Source: Diphasiastrum complanatum (lineage: Eukaryota; Streptophyta; Lycopodiopsida; Lycopodiales; Lycopodiaceae). From it: a stretch of DNA of 64,000 nt. This document shows, piece after piece, positions 1 through 11,412 of the stretch. The notes below the pieces were generated by a model, which did not search any database, had not been told where the DNA came from, and saw nothing but the letters and a program-made list of their open reading frames with translations. The position numbers were made by a program, and so were the translations under genes. The stretch lies in contig CM055112.1 in the NCBI GenBank assembly GCA_029204225.1, positions 45,914,063 to 45,978,062 of the forward strand, in the 5' to 3' direction. Position 1 is the stretch's first letter. Each line of letters starts with the position of its first letter.

Positions 1-472
1 CAGCACTTGGTAGTCTGGAAAGGTGGTCTGCCATGAAATGTTGGGTCTCTTTTCGAACGACTACGTGAAAATTAAATTCCTCTAAAATCAACAGCCATCG
101 AGCTATACATCCCATTTTATAGGATTTATTAACGATATATAGAAGGACTTGATGGTCTGTGTAGAACGCAAAGGTCTGGCCTAATAAATAATGACTTAGT
201 TGTTGCACAATATAGACCATCGCCAATGCTTCTCTCTCGGTGGTTGTATAGTTTCCTTCAGTAGGCACCAGTTGCCTGCTCAAGAAACGTATTGGGAAGT
301 CTTTGCCATACTCGTCCGGTTGCGCAAGAAGACCTCCAATGGCATACTTACTTGCGTCAATATGCACATGGAACTCTTTCGTGTAATCTGGCGAGCGGAG
401 TATGGGAGCCGTGGTGAGGGCTGTTTTCAACTCCGGATCGGGACGCTATCTGATTCGTCATATGTTGTGGAT
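1..472 (-). pseudogene. Ty3/gypsy RNase H fragment
   Basis: Minus-strand translation gives a recognisable gypsy RNase H: an HIDASKYAIGG-like start with the first catalytic Asp, FLSRQLVPTEGNYTTTERE with the catalytic Glu, FYTDHQVLLYIVNK, and the closing ADHLSRLP. In a full element this domain degrades the RNA strand of the RNA-DNA hybrid. It is open over about 150 codons but has lost the RT that should precede it. It ends at the solo LTR insertion at 473, and the same element resumes at 1120. Confidence 0.82.
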
Positions 473-1119
473 TGTGAAAATTGTCAACATTTCCTTGTCT
501 AGTTTTAGGCCAAAATTGCTAAAAATGGCACATAGTTTAGGATCTGACTTTTCACACGTGTGAAACAGGTCTAGATATTTTTAGTAAGTGTATTTTTTCA
601 GTATGAAGAAGTGTCAAACTTCAAGACCTTCGAAATGAGTCCATTTTCATGTATTTTGGACATATATGCCAATTTTACCTATATAGGGCATATTTTAGGT
701 AAGGAGGGTCTAGAGAGAGGAGAGAGAGTCATCTCTCTCAGCTATATATAGCAGGTAGGCCGTGGAGAAACAGGTTGGAGCAGATCCATTGTATTCATTT
801 GCTTAATGAGAGATTTTTCTATTGGGTTCTCCTTCCATTGTTGGCATTGTGTAGTGATTGAGTTCAAGCTTTGTGTGTATGATCTTAGGTGCTTTCCAAA
901 AGTGGTAGGCTGATGTATTATGGACTGTATAATGCTATTTTGGGCCGCACTTGATGTTTATGGAAGTTTCCATTTGTGATAAATGCTTTTTGATCAAGTT
1001 CTTTGCATTCTAGGTAGCATAGAATGTGTTGCCAATTCCTAGCTTATGTAGTTTGGAGTGCAAGCATTCAAGCCAATGATCTTGGAGTTTAGATCCACTT
1101 AGGATCTGTATTTTTCACA
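473..1119 (+). mobile_element. Solo LTR with 5-bp target-site duplication TGGAT
   Basis: The segment begins TGTGAAAA and ends TTTTTCACA, an inverted terminal pair typical of LTR ends. It is flanked on both sides by TGGAT (468-472 and 1120-1124), a perfect 5-bp target duplication. No internal retrotransposon domain lies between the ends, so this is a single LTR left by recombination between two LTRs. A TATA-like CTATATATAGC near 740 gives it + orientation. It is inserted in the minus-strand gypsy remnant. Its ends resemble those of the LTR at 8776-9128. Confidence 0.88.
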
Positions 1120-1705
1120 TGGATGACCAATCATCGTATACCTTGGCGGACTTGACATGGCCTGTTGAGTCAACCGTGACTTGTTTATCGTGGTTACCAA
1201 AGGTAATTTTGCTATGCTTCCAATCTTGGAAAACACCTGCCATCTGGAACCAGGGTGTACCAAGAAGGAGTTTATATGTATTGTTATCTTATGGTAAATC
1301 TAAGATGACACAATCTATTACAAATTTGACACCTGCTATGCAAACTTTTATATTTGATAAATGACCAGCAGGGTCAGTAACTCGTTGATTAGCCATGCGA
1401 AGTTTATATCGTGGTTGATCGAGGGTATGGAAGCCCCATGACTTTGCCAATGACAAAGCCATTATATTAAAGCCTGATCCGCTATCGAGGATAGCGAATA
1501 CTGCGGGATAGTCTTTATAGGACAAAGGTAGGGTGATGCTAGTCCCCTTAGCAACACCTATATTCAACAGATTCATAGGAATCTGGGGAATTTCAAGAAT
1601 CTCTTCTGTTTTCCGTTGTTCATCAGGAATAGTAGGTAGCTGAAAATTTTGATGGATATAACGTTGAAGCCCAGTGAAGGATTTTATTGCGGTATGAAAC
1701 GACAT
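1120..1705 (-). pseudogene. Ty3/gypsy aspartic protease region
   Basis: The minus frame from 1705 reads about 139 codons and contains FAILDSGSGFNIM, with the D-S-G catalytic triad of retroviral-type aspartic proteases. In another frame downstream (toward 1125) it continues as LLGTPWFQMAGVFQDW, the conserved protease C-terminal segment of gypsy polyproteins. The frame change between the two parts is a lesion. The protease would cleave the gag-pol polyprotein. The coding remnant stops at the solo LTR. Confidence 0.72.
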
Positions 1706-1936
1706 GGTGAGTTGAGCTTGCAGGAGGTCAGAAAATACTTCAAGTCCCTATAGGGATTGCTCCTTTTCGGGGATATGAGCTGATACTAGACTTTATGTAT
1801 GTTCTTCCTCTTGCAAAAACTCATCTCAAAACTCATTGTATTGCCGTTGTTCCACTTTTGGGTCTGGGTAATCTTTTGGTAATGTGGAAGTTTTCAAGTG
1901 GCTTCCCTGGGGGTTAGCTGATTTTCCATGGTTTTG

Positions 1937-2620
1937 CTACTGTTCTTGTTGTTGGCGTTGTGCTCTAGTGAGAACTCTAACAGGTTTGGATGAGATATGA
2001 CGTGCTGGAAGAATCCTGTTAGGACAATCCTTGAAACTGTGTTTACGGACACAACCAGGACACTCCGCATGGTATTGGTTTTTAACTTTGCAGTCAGCCA
2101 TGAAATGTCCCGTTTCACCACAAATAAAGCAGCGGTTGCTCATTGGGCCTGTGGCAATAGCATAACCATCTTGGATGGCTAGCTGTGCTGGATTTTCTGG
2201 TGGTTTGAGTACTCATCTCATTTGCACGAGCATGAGTTGTCGGTTTGATAATGCTGAGAACTAACAGATGGAAGTGTTGTATCTTGATGATAGGACTGAT
2301 CGTAGGAGTTTTCAACAAGATGTGTTTGTGTAGACTCTCAAGGATTTCTATGTTTTGGTGGTCCTAGATCTGGGTGTCCTCTTGGAGGTGGTCCTAAGAG
2401 TGCCAGTTGTGGTTGAGATTCATGTCTAGGTTGTCTAGGCAACTCTTCTATATGGACTTGGTTGTTTCGTGGTTGGTAGTGCATGTGTTGGTTTTGTGAA
2501 ACAAACGGTTGTCGAGGAGGTTAAGTATGTCCTCTTGACTGGTTGTGAGGCTGGTTCCTCGGGTTATAATAGCAATAAAGAGAGGTATGCCCCATAAAGT
2601 CACAGATTTCACATTTGATC
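1937..2620 (-). pseudogene. gag C-terminal zinc knuckles and Q/P-rich linker
   Basis: The minus strand encodes CFICGETGHFMADC (C-x2-C-x4-H-x4-C) near 2100-2140, followed by further Cys pairs. Upstream in the element, near 2580-2620, is a second knuckle, CEICDFMGHTSLYC. The stretch between them is rich in Gln, Pro, His and Asn and is broken by stops. These motifs bind nucleic acid in the nucleocapsid part of retrotransposon gag. They sit between gag (3016-3675) and protease (below 1705), as expected. Confidence 0.65.
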
Positions 2621-3015
2621 AAGGAAGTATCTGGGACTGGTTGGTATGAAGTGCACTCATTGCCAGTGTGTGCACCTCGACAGTGAGGGCACCACGTGTT
2701 CTCTCGTCTATGGTGGATTTGGCCAGTGAGTAACTAACCCGACATCGAACTCTGGATAGACTTAAGAGTATTTTGAAACTCTTTCGTGAGTTTCTCCATC
2801 TGTTGGTGGTGTTGCTGGTTAAGCAACTCCATCTGTGTTTTTCACAACTGTTCTCAAGTTTCGTCGTTTGGTCGAGCTTCTTGGACAGCACGATGTGCTC
2901 TCCGTTCACGTGGTTCATCGACATCAGAGCCCTCGTCTTCCTCTCGAATGGCGTCAGACATGGCTTGTTTCAATGATGTATATTCATCATTGGAACAAAA
3001 TTCACATCTTATCTA

Positions 3016-3675
3016 TCATGGGAGTCCAACGAGGAACCAAATTATGAGCATAGACTCAATGGGTTCTTCTTGTACCTGACTTTTTAATCTTTTAAATCGT
3101 TCAATATAGTCACGTACTCTCTCGTCTTTTGTCATTTTGATGTTACTTGGCTTGACAAAAGGACTTTCTATCAAGCAAAATGGTTTGAAGCGTTTGATAA
3201 AAGCCTCCTTCAAGAGTGACCAATCACATTTATCTTCACGATCAAGGTTAAAAAACCACTCTTGTGCTCGATCGATCATGGTCATCGAAAAGAGCTGTAC
3301 CATGGCTTCCGGTGATGTCTCGCCATAGATGTCACATGCATTCTCAAAGACTTGGAGAAATCTTTGAGGATCAGTGTTAACATCGTACTTAGGTAAATCT
3401 AGCTTTGGGATACGTTTTTCAGTACGTGGAACATTATTCGCAAAAGCTCCGTTTAAGTGAGCTCGTGCATGTGAAGATTCGGCAGCATGAAAATGTGGTC
3501 GTTCATATGGAGCTTCATAACGCATGGGTTTCCATATGTCAAATGGATTGGTGGATGGCTCTTGGACTTGGGATTTCATCCGAGAATATCTGTTAAATCG
3601 AGCTTGTTTGGTAGATGGGGAGACCATCTCTGGTGGATAGTCCTCCGTAAAATTTGGATCGTGAGGGCGATCCAT
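3016..3675 (-). pseudogene. Ty3/gypsy gag (Retrotrans_gag) N-terminal part
   Basis: This minus-strand ORF of 219 codons begins at a Met just after the leader. It contains the gag capsid core: IPKLDLPKYDVNTDPQRFLQ, AQEWFFNL, W-x3-KEAFIKRFKP and a closing DYIERFKRLKSQV helix. The protein would assemble virus-like particles in the cytoplasm. It is open to its end but is followed by broken frames, and the element lacks RT, so it is unlikely to work alone. Confidence 0.78.
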
Positions 3676-3690
3676 AACAACTTGTAGAGT

Positions 3691-4618
3691 ACCGTAGGAT
3701 TTGTTACGGTGTATAGGGGTGTTGGAATGCGATTGCTACGGGTCCACGGTTGATGCGAGTGCAATTTGCAGTCCGTACAGTTTGCGATGGATTATGGTCC
3801 CTTGGGTTGCGACGGTTTGCGGGCAATTGTGATCCAAACGGTTTGCGAAGGATGAGCGTGGTTTGCGATGGTTTACAATCCGTACGGTACGGTAGATTAC
3901 GATGCCTATGGGTTATGATGGATGACTGTTCCTACAGGTGAAAAGTATGCAAGATCTACACCACTATTTTAGTCTATTTAGTTTACTTGAGTGCTGATTC
4001 CTACCTTATTCCACAGCCAGGAAATGAATGCTAATCCACAGCTAAGCAAGAAACAAGAAAACAAGAAACTAGTTAATCCATAATGCAAGGAAATCAAGCA
4101 TGCTCATAGAAACTTCACTCAAGAACATTGCCATGAACAAGGAGCTTAGCAATTATCAAGAACTTGTGGAGGATCTTCTTTATTTGCTCAAGATAACTTG
4201 ACAATACATTCAAAGCTCCCTCACAAGAGAGGGGAGCCCTTAAATAAGCAAGAAGGCTGCCCATGTGGAGCCCAAGTGGCATTTCCACAAAATTAGAAAT
4301 TACATGTGGAATTTGCCCTTCCACTAAAGGTCACCATCAAAAGGTGGCTCACTCTAACTAATTTAAGGGGGGTCCACATTTATTTACAAGGCCTAGGAAA
4401 TATGACTAGCTCCTACATGGTCGTTCCTTCTTTGGGATACACCTTGTAGGCTCACATAGATATTTCACTGTCATCCTAGCTACTAATTTCTCGGCTCTCA
4501 TGCTCGGCTCTCAGCTTCTTCTGCTCTCCTCCTTCTGAGACCTCCTCGATCATGGGTGAGAGGTATTCTGTGTCTTCGGCTTGGCTCGGCATCTGGGGAT
4601 TCTCTAGAATCTGCTAAC
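3691..4618 (-). other. Probable 5' leader/LTR of the minus-strand gypsy remnant; no gene
   Basis: No supported ORF. From about 3740 to 3910 the sequence repeats variants of GGTTTGCGATGG, a low-complexity leader just upstream of gag. From about 3950 to 4610 it looks like an LTR or promoter on the minus strand: CTTATTTAAGGGC near 4240-4250 could be a TATA box. I could not define LTR ends. The join to the copia sequence at about 4618 is abrupt. Confidence 0.35.
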
Positions 4619-5049
4619 ACTATATGATGTGAGAGATGTAATTACTAAGTTACATCTTCGAAGGACCACACTCAAGATGTCAAATGGTGTTTCTCTTTAG
4701 AGTCACATTAACTAGTTTAAGAATCTCTTGCAATAGATGGACGCTGTCGAATTCATAGACGATTAAGACTCAATCAATGTTACTTTCAAGCCTGCCCTCT
4801 ACATATGAGAACTGGGTGATGATCATCATGACACACATAGATTTAACTCTTACCAGAATTATCACTATGTTGCTGCAAGAAGGTAATCGAAGAAGTCAAG
4901 ACACTTTGTCTACCTCTTCGTCTCATGCTCTATATGTCAACAAGGGCATGAAATGATAGAAGCAGAAAAGCTCCAAGCACTCTGCATCGAATGAGAAACA
5001 AACTCAAAGTCAAGAACAATCATCAAATTCACATTCGTCGAAGAAGAAG

Positions 5050-5232
5050 ATGTTTTGCAGGTATTGCAAACGCAATAACCATGAGATCCAGGATTGTCAA
5101 ATTCTCAAAGCGAAGAATGCAGCCAAGCAACCTGATCAACAAGCAAATGCAGTTACAACATCTCCTGAAGTCAGAATGGACGAAGGCGCTTTCATGGTCA
5201 AAGACAAATACATGAATTCAGATGATTCGTGA
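5050..5232 (+). pseudogene. copia A gag zinc-knuckle segment
   Basis: The frame encodes CRYCKRNNHEIQDC, a CCHC knuckle of the copia gag type, followed by an acidic tail. In-frame stops lie upstream and downstream (for example the TGA at 5230). Its homologue is visible as the decayed fragment at 43603-43896 on the minus strand. The knuckle binds the element RNA during packaging. Confidence 0.65.
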
Positions 5233-5349
5233 TTTCTGGATTCCAATCAAAGTGAGATTTTCCAATCCTATACGCCTTAAAATACAAAGAAGTATGTTCA
5301 TCTTGGTGATGATAGTACTCACACTATCAAAGGTGAAGGTACTATAAAA

Positions 5350-6340
5350 TTGAGATTCCAACATAATCAACTCAAACTACTGTCAAAAGTCTTGTATGTT
5401 CCTAAACTCTCTACAAATCTGTTATCAATAAGTAGAATTACAGATTTAGGTCATAGGATGGAGTTTGAGTCAGATCAATGCAGAATTATCGATAGGAGTA
5501 ATAAGATCCTTGAACTCGTCAAGAGGCATGGATACTTATACATATTGGCGCATTGTTATTGTGATTCTAGTAAACCCTTGAAAACCTCTGTTCTTGTCAA
5601 TAAATCATTACTATGGCAGCATCGCTTAGGACACTTGAATTATGCATATGTTTCGAATATGTCCAGACAATCCCTAGCGTTTGATCTCGACTATCCTTCT
5701 GGCAAAGTCGATTTCCCTGTTTGCCATAGTTGCAATCTTGGAAAGCAGACTAGGATTCCTTTTAGATCAAGTCATAGGCATGCAGCAAAATGTCTGTTAG
5801 ATGTTGTTCATATAGATATATGTGGACCTATGCAAACTCCTTCATTACTAGATGCAAAGTATTTCATTACCTTTATTGATGAATTCTCCAGAAGAATAGT
5901 TGTTTACTTCATTAAACAGAAATCAGAAGCTTTCATCAAGTTCAGACAATTCAAAGAGCATGTAGAAAATTAAACTGGTAAACGGATAAAAGCACTGAGG
6001 TCAGATAACGGGGAAGAATATATATCCACTGAATTCAAGGAGTACTGCCTTAACAATGGCATTGAGCAACAATACGTTACCTCCTATTCGCCTCAGTCAA
6101 ATGGTCTTGTTGAGAGAAAGAACAGAACCTTAGTCGAATCGACAAAGTGCATGTTATCACATGTGACACTTCCGAAGTCCTTATGGGCTGAACTTGTTTC
6201 AACATCAACCTATATTCAGAACAAATGTCCTACTAAAGGTCTCTCAGACAAAACACCATTCAAAGTTTGGACATGTACCAAACCTTCTTTAAATTCAAAT
6301 GTTTATTTCAAGAGTGCAGCAATCTTTTATCATTATCACT
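5350..6340 (+). pseudogene. copia A GAG_pre-integrase and integrase core
   Basis: The frame has LLWQHRLGHLNYAYV and CHSCNLGKQTRIPF, the HHCC zinc-binding module. Then come DVVHIDICGPMQTPS (first catalytic Asp), LRSDNGEEY (second) and SNGLVERKNRTL (catalytic Glu), giving the DDE integrase core. One in-frame TAA at 5971 splits it; the same frame then continues. The protein would insert element cDNA into the genome. The coding sequence ends near TPFKVWTCTKPSLNSN, where RT should begin, because the middle of pol is deleted. Confidence 0.82.
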
Positions 6341-7322
6341 TTTTACGTGGATGATACATTGCTTTTCAGCAACAGTACCGATCTGATAAAAGAAGGCAAA
6401 ACAATGCTATCTTCTGCATTCGACATGACCGATTTAGGCGAAGCTCATTTTTGACTTGGTATTCAAATCCATAGAGACAAATATCGAAAGTTGATCTACA
6501 TTACTCAACAGAGGTACATCTACAATATGTTAGTCAGATATAATATGATTGATTGCAAGATAGCTCTCTCACCAATGGAACTAGGTCTCAAATTGTCAAA
6601 GGACCAGTGTCCTCAAACAATTTAAGAGAAGGACCAGATGCGTGGGTATCTTTATCATTCTATTATAGGATCTCTTATGTACACCATGATCTGTACCAGG
6701 CTAGACATAGCTTTTGCAATCAGCTCCCTAAGTCAGTATATGCCAACCTTGGTGTAACACATTGGAAGGCTCTTATCAGACTCATGAGATATCTTTGAGC
6801 TACTATGGACTTTTGCATTTGTTATGGAGTAGTCGACAACAACAAACTCAATTTACTCATTGGTTTCACAAATGCAAGTTGGGCAGGAGATGTAGACACT
6901 CGTAAATCCACTTCCGGATTTACATTCTTCCTCAACAATGGTCCAATTTCCTAGAATAGTCGCAAACAATCTTCGATAGCTCTACAGAATCAGAGTATAT
7001 CGCAGTCTCACAAGCTACAAAAGAAGCGATTTGGTTGAGCAACTTACTTTCAGATATCAGTTTGAATCAATATGCTTCGACATTATTATTTTGTGATAGT
7101 CAAAGTGTCGTTGTCTAATCAACCAACCCTAGGAATAAGCACATTGAACTAGAGTATCACTATGTCAGAAGCAAAGTTCTTGACAAAAAGGTCAGATTGT
7201 AGTACTGTCGAACACAAGATATGACAACAATTATTTCTACCAAAGCATTAAGCTTGGATGCACACAGAAAGTTCTGTGCAGAACTAAGTTTAAAGGTCAA
7301 GGCATTCATGGATTCAGATTAA
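6330..7322 (+). pseudogene. copia A RT C-terminal end and RNase H
   Basis: After the deletion the frame resumes as FYVDDTLLFSN, holding the RT catalytic YVDD box. It continues with IYITQQRYIYNML, GSLMYTMICTRLDIAF and NASWAGDVDTRKSTSG (RNase H). Stops occur at several places (for example in the LGIQIH and SLSQ regions), so the copy is dead. It ends at the polypurine tract just before the 3' LTR. Confidence 0.75.
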
Positions 7323-7329
7323 AGGGGAG

Positions 7330-8495
7330 TGTTGGATTATTCTCCTTCCTACTAATCGACTAATCGGTTTCTAATCTTCATCCAACTGTTTATCCAGTTT
7401 TGCAAATTTTCTCGTGTTTTTATACAATCTATAGAATTACAAGTGTTTTTACACAGTATGTAGGATTACACATAGTTTGACAATAGTGTCGGGTTTTCTC
7501 TCTCTACAAAACCCGACAGTGCTACAAAACCCAACAGTGTCACATTTTTTTCCCTGTTAGATGCAGTGTCATTTTTTCGCAAATTTTGCTTGTCAGGAAT
7601 TACATGTAAAAATGCAGTGTCACCTTTTTCGTATTTTTTGCCTATCATGAATTACGTGTAAAAATGTAGTGTCGTCTTTTTCGCATTTTTCAACTGTTGG
7701 CAATTATGAGTAAAAATGCAGTGTCTCATTTTTTGCCTACGACAATTTACGTTCATTTATGTAGAGTGACAATTTACATTCATTTATGCAGACAAACTAT
7801 TTACGGCCAATTGTCGCCGCTTATCAACAAGCAACTATTGAGAAGAATTGGATGAATGCCAACAAACTCCATCCAACTGGCAATTGCATTTGGCAAAATA
7901 ATTACTTAGTATAAATCAGCTGTTCATACAACTCATTATCAGAGAATAAGATTGTGAATTCTGAAGGAGTTGAGTGTTATTACACGATGCTTCCTGTTCT
8001 CTTATCAAGTAGATCGTTCACAGCCAGAAAGTATTGTGGTTAGCTCTCTATCAAGCTTTCAAGCTTGAACTCTCTTGAGCATTCTAGCTCGGTCTTTTAG
8101 AGATTTATTTTAGAGTTGCTATTGCTTTACTGCTTATCAGCAGAGTCGCTTATTTCGGACTTATTCTCAGTTACTCAGAGATAGCTTTAGAGTGCGCGGT
8201 TTCTATCTGCTATTGTTTTGCGCTCATTAGCATATGATCTTGTTTTTCTGAATCAATACTATTTCCTTATTGCGTTCAGTTTGTGTCAGAATGCATGCGT
8301 CTCTGTATTGCTTTTGTAACTGGTAGAAATTGTCTGAGAATTCAATACTTTATGTTTGGCTACGTAATCACTTAGTATCTAGCGAAAGTTAGTTGCTAAA
8401 GATTGGACGTGATTCCCATCACTACTGCTTTGTTCAATTTTTGATAGGCGTAGTCATGCATTGGAAGTAGGAACTTTCCACTATTCCATTACTCA
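7330..8495 (+). repeat. 3' LTR of copia A
   Basis: The LTR starts TGTTGG directly after the polypurine tract. It matches the LTR at 46639-47655 (opposite strand) near its 3' end, at TTTGGCTACRTAATC and GATAGGCGTAGTCATGC. The terminal few bases are not certain because the sequence changes to another element near 8495. It carries a four-copy internal tandem repeat at 7561-7765. Confidence 0.68.
7561..7765 (+). repeat. Four tandem ~52-bp units inside the copia A LTR
   Basis: ATGCAGTGTC or ATGTAGTGTC starts recur at 7561, 7612, 7664 and 7716, spacing 51, 52 and 52 bp. Each is followed by a T-rich run and an AATTAYGTGTA-like end. The spacing is regular but the units have diverged, so this looks like an old array within the LTR promoter region. 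Confidence 0.7.
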
Positions 8496-8775
8496 CCTAT
8501 TTCCGATATTATAGATATATCAAAGGTGGAAGCATGGAGGAAACCATGTATTATGATTTTATGTACTTCTTCATGTTGTATTAACGAGATATGTAAAACC
8601 GTTGTAAGAAATAGTGAAGCATCCAATATGGACATTATTCTCTATATCAATTATGAAGTCTTTCCATTTCATATTTATAGATGCTTAGAGTAAAGATACA
8701 TTCTTAATATGGAGTTAATTCTTAAGATAGATCAAAGTAAGGACATGAAAATAGCAAGTACAGTTGAAGAGGGAG

Positions 8776-9128
8776 TGTGAAAAACTGTCAACTTAAACTT
8801 GAGTAGTTTTGGTCATTTTAGCCATTTTAGAGGCCAAACTTGTATATATGGTTCACATGGTTTGTTCACAGAGGTGAAATCAGAGTACATGACATATTGG
8901 TGATTCCATAAAAGATTTCTTGCTATAATACACATGTTTACTGAGGTTTAGATTAGATCTAAACATGTGTTGAATACGTTTTATTTCTATTTCATTTTGA
9001 TAGGTGATTTTGATCAAACTAGTGAGCTAGTGTAGAAATAGCCTGACATCAAAGGAAGTGATTGTTGATGCAACTATACTTGGCCTAGATCCACATTTAG
9101 GATCATATTTGGATCTTAAATTTTCACA
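8776..9128 (+). repeat. 3' LTR with TGTGAAAA/TTTTCACA ends after a polypurine tract
   Basis: The segment begins TGTGAAAA and ends TTTTCACA. The purine run GAAGAGGGAG directly precedes it, so it is a 3' LTR and not a solo LTR. The bases before it (8496-8775) would be the end of its coding region, but I cannot assign a domain there. No target duplication is seen, as expected with the other end lost. Its start (TGTGAAAAACTGTCAAC) and end (TAGATCCAC..TTAGGATC) are close to those of the solo LTR at 473-1119. Confidence 0.65.
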
Positions 9129-10407
9129 CTTTTTACAAAACACATGTGACTTTTTGTGATCCTCCTTTAAAAAAGAGTTCGATGGACTAATTCTGACAAG
9201 AAATATGCACATTCAATCGATGTGTTATAGTATTTCCGTAAGGGTGGCATTGGAAGATATGTTGTGTGAAGGTAAATGTGTCCAAAATAAAAATGATAAT
9301 TTTTACCTGGACAAGTGGATACGACTAATTTGGTCGAGAAGACCAAACATCACCTAAAATATAGTGTCCTTGAATGAAAGATAAATCATCAAGCTACAAA
9401 TCTCATCAACTTTTTAATTGGGTCATCTGTGATAGGTACACACAATGGAGAAGCACTATTGGAGCATTATAAACTACAAGAAGTAACTTGCAAGTGGAAT
9501 CACCACACCCACCTTGAGTGAATTGGTTTCTTAGCCTTTCACCATATCTAATAAATGTGATGCTTATTACAAATGTTATGTGTGAATTGTCACTCTAAAC
9601 ACCTCTCAACGAAAATTCTATCAAACTCTCAAAAGTTACAAGTTTTAGGATGAATCTAAACCCTCAAGCAATATGATCATTAAAAAAGGATTTGATATTG
9701 TTGTCAAGGATGTGTTCATACATAAAGATCTCAAAACAGTTGCCTTTCTTTTGAAGAGGGTTGATTTTCACTATTAGAGATATATAATCTACTACTATAT
9801 CATAGAAATATAGATTGGTCCAAATATATATGGTAGTTGATTTGGAGTGAGCCATTGCCAAAGCCACTGTGTTCTGACACCCATTATTTTTCTCTTGGTC
9901 AACATTGCTCGTGTTTTATAGTTAGATTTTGATAGGCAAAGGGCCTGTTTTTCAATGGACTAATCCACTTCAAACAAAAAACTTGCTAACTAAAACCACT
10001 CTTAGGCCTAGTAAAAAATGAGCTTAGTACACCACGTGGTGCATCCAACATAGATTCATGTACTGGCCACATGCACTTTAATTAAAGGCTAACATTCGTG
10101 TTTTCGAAATGCATACCTTTTTATTCAATTCCCTTTTCTCTCTTATCTTCCTAGGTTATGTTTTGAATACGCTAATTGAGTAACATGTGAGACCCTAGAG
10201 CAAATTGATCATGTGGCCAACATCATTCTATGGAGCTGATAGCATTAATAACTCTTCTTATCCAACTAAGTAAAAAAACTCTTATCCTCTCAACCTCCTT
10301 GTGTAGCTATATCCATTGGCCCACTATTCAAAAGTTCATAAGATGTGTCATCATGTGGGGCTAGAGTGCACTGGAGATGCACATGTAGTGAACTCCTTAA
10401 GTATATG
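9129..10407. other. AT-rich sequence without recognisable features
   Basis: Both strands show only short ORFs with no recognisable family motif. I see no LTR ends, target duplications or long direct repeats here. It lies between the last left-flank transposon and the promoter-proximal region of the transporter gene. Confidence 0.4.
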
Positions 10408-10516
10408 TGAGAGAGAGAGAGATAGATAGATAGATATATATATAATATATATATATATATAGATAGATAGATAGATGAGAGAGAGAGAGAAAAAGAGAGA
10501 GAGAGAGGGAGGGGGT
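10408..10516. repeat. Compound microsatellite (GA)n-(GATA)n-(TA)n-(GATA)n-(GA)n
   Basis: The run is nearly symmetric: GA repeats, GATA repeats, a TA core, GATA repeats, then GA repeats ending in a G-rich stretch. It lies about 0.9 kb upstream of the transporter start codon. Short ORFs through it are low-complexity artefacts. Confidence 0.92.
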
Positions 10517-10714
10517 GGGCCTTTTCCTTGATGCACGTTTGTCAATATGTGATGTTGACTGACTGACTCTCTACCTCCATCTTTATCCAATAATAATAAT
10601 AGAAATGAAGAAGAGGTATGGAGTGAGATGAGAATTTCAATGGAGTATGGATCATTTTTTCTTTACCATTTGAAGTTTGTGCCTTAATTATTACATACAT
10701 GCATACATGTAACA

Positions 10715-10756
10715 ATACCCAAATGATGAAAGTAAAAATACCCAAATGATGAAAGT
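10715..10756 (+). repeat. Short direct repeat (2 x ~19 bp) upstream of pGlcT
   Basis: ATACCCAAATGATGAAAGT occurs at 10715 and again at 10738, separated by a few A-rich bases. A small tandem duplication in the upstream region; no function can be inferred. Confidence 0.8.
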
Positions 10757-11412
10757 GCGAGTAGATTACGGTTCCTGTTGCATCTCCTGCTGGTACCTCG
10801 TCCTTGTGTTGTTGCCCTTTTCCTTTCCATCATTGATTGAGAAATTGCTTTCTTTTTTTTGGGTTAGTGCGTAAGGTGAAGCGTCCAGCAAGATCCCAGC
10901 AAGATCCCGGAGATCTATTGTATGCCTAAATCTATGCCAGGATACGTCCGTTTTGTGTACCGCTGATTTTGCTTTTTTCTTGTGCTGCTTCTGATTGCAT
11001 TGCATTGCATTGCATAGCATAGTTAGCAATAGCAGAGTATCACAGCCTCCACCATCAACAAAAATCGTTCCTGTTGAAAGTGACAAAAGAAGATCGTGCT
11101 TATAGTTTTTGGTCTCAGCAACAGCAAAGCGTTCAGCAGTTTGTGCATGAGGAATAGCAGATAAATTGCTCAACAGCAAACGAAGGATCTATCTGTTTTA
11201 TGCGATTTTGCAGTCTCACATTGTGCTTAGGAGCTCTGGAATTCGATGCAGAGTTGAATTGCATGTGGGTCTTTCGTCTTCATCTGCTACAGAAGGATAG
11301 ATCTGTTGCACAAGAAGATGGACGTCGTGGAAGATCGTAGCTGAGAGGAAGCCGTAAGCACAGATCGCAGAAGGCGAGGCGTGAGAAACAAGATTTTTGG
11401 AAGATCGGAAGT

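Larger units (their letters stand above)
1..3690 (-). mobile_element. Degraded Ty3/gypsy retrotransposon (gag, PR, RNase H; RT missing), cut by the window edge
   Basis: Reading on the minus strand from about 3675 downward, the sequence encodes a retrotransposon gag, CCHC knuckles, an aspartic protease and then RNase H, the order of a Ty3/gypsy pol. Only a short stretch separates the protease tail (about 1125) from RNase H (below 472) once the 473-1119 solo LTR is removed, so the reverse-transcriptase core is deleted. The coding frames carry stops and frame changes, so the copy is dead. The integrase end lies beyond the window or is lost. Family placement rests on domain order and motifs, not on a search. 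Confidence 0.85.
4619..8495 (+). mobile_element. Degraded Ty1/copia element A with 3' LTR
   Basis: On the plus strand: a partial gag with a CCHC knuckle (about 5050), GAG_pre-integrase and integrase core (5350-6330), the end of RT and RNase H (6330-7320), a polypurine tract AAAGGGGAG (7321-7329), then a 3' LTR starting TGTTGGATT at 7330. The 5' part of gag and the 5' LTR are missing, and most of RT is deleted near 6310-6340. The LTR is homologous to the minus-strand LTR at 46639-47655, including GATAGGCGTAGTCATGC, so the two copia fragments belong to one family. Confidence 0.85.

Noticed and set aside
7470-7800. CRISPR-like regular repeats near 7.5-7.8 kb
   Set aside because: Spacing is regular, but units are diverged, contiguous and lie inside a plant copia LTR; there are no spacers or cas genes.
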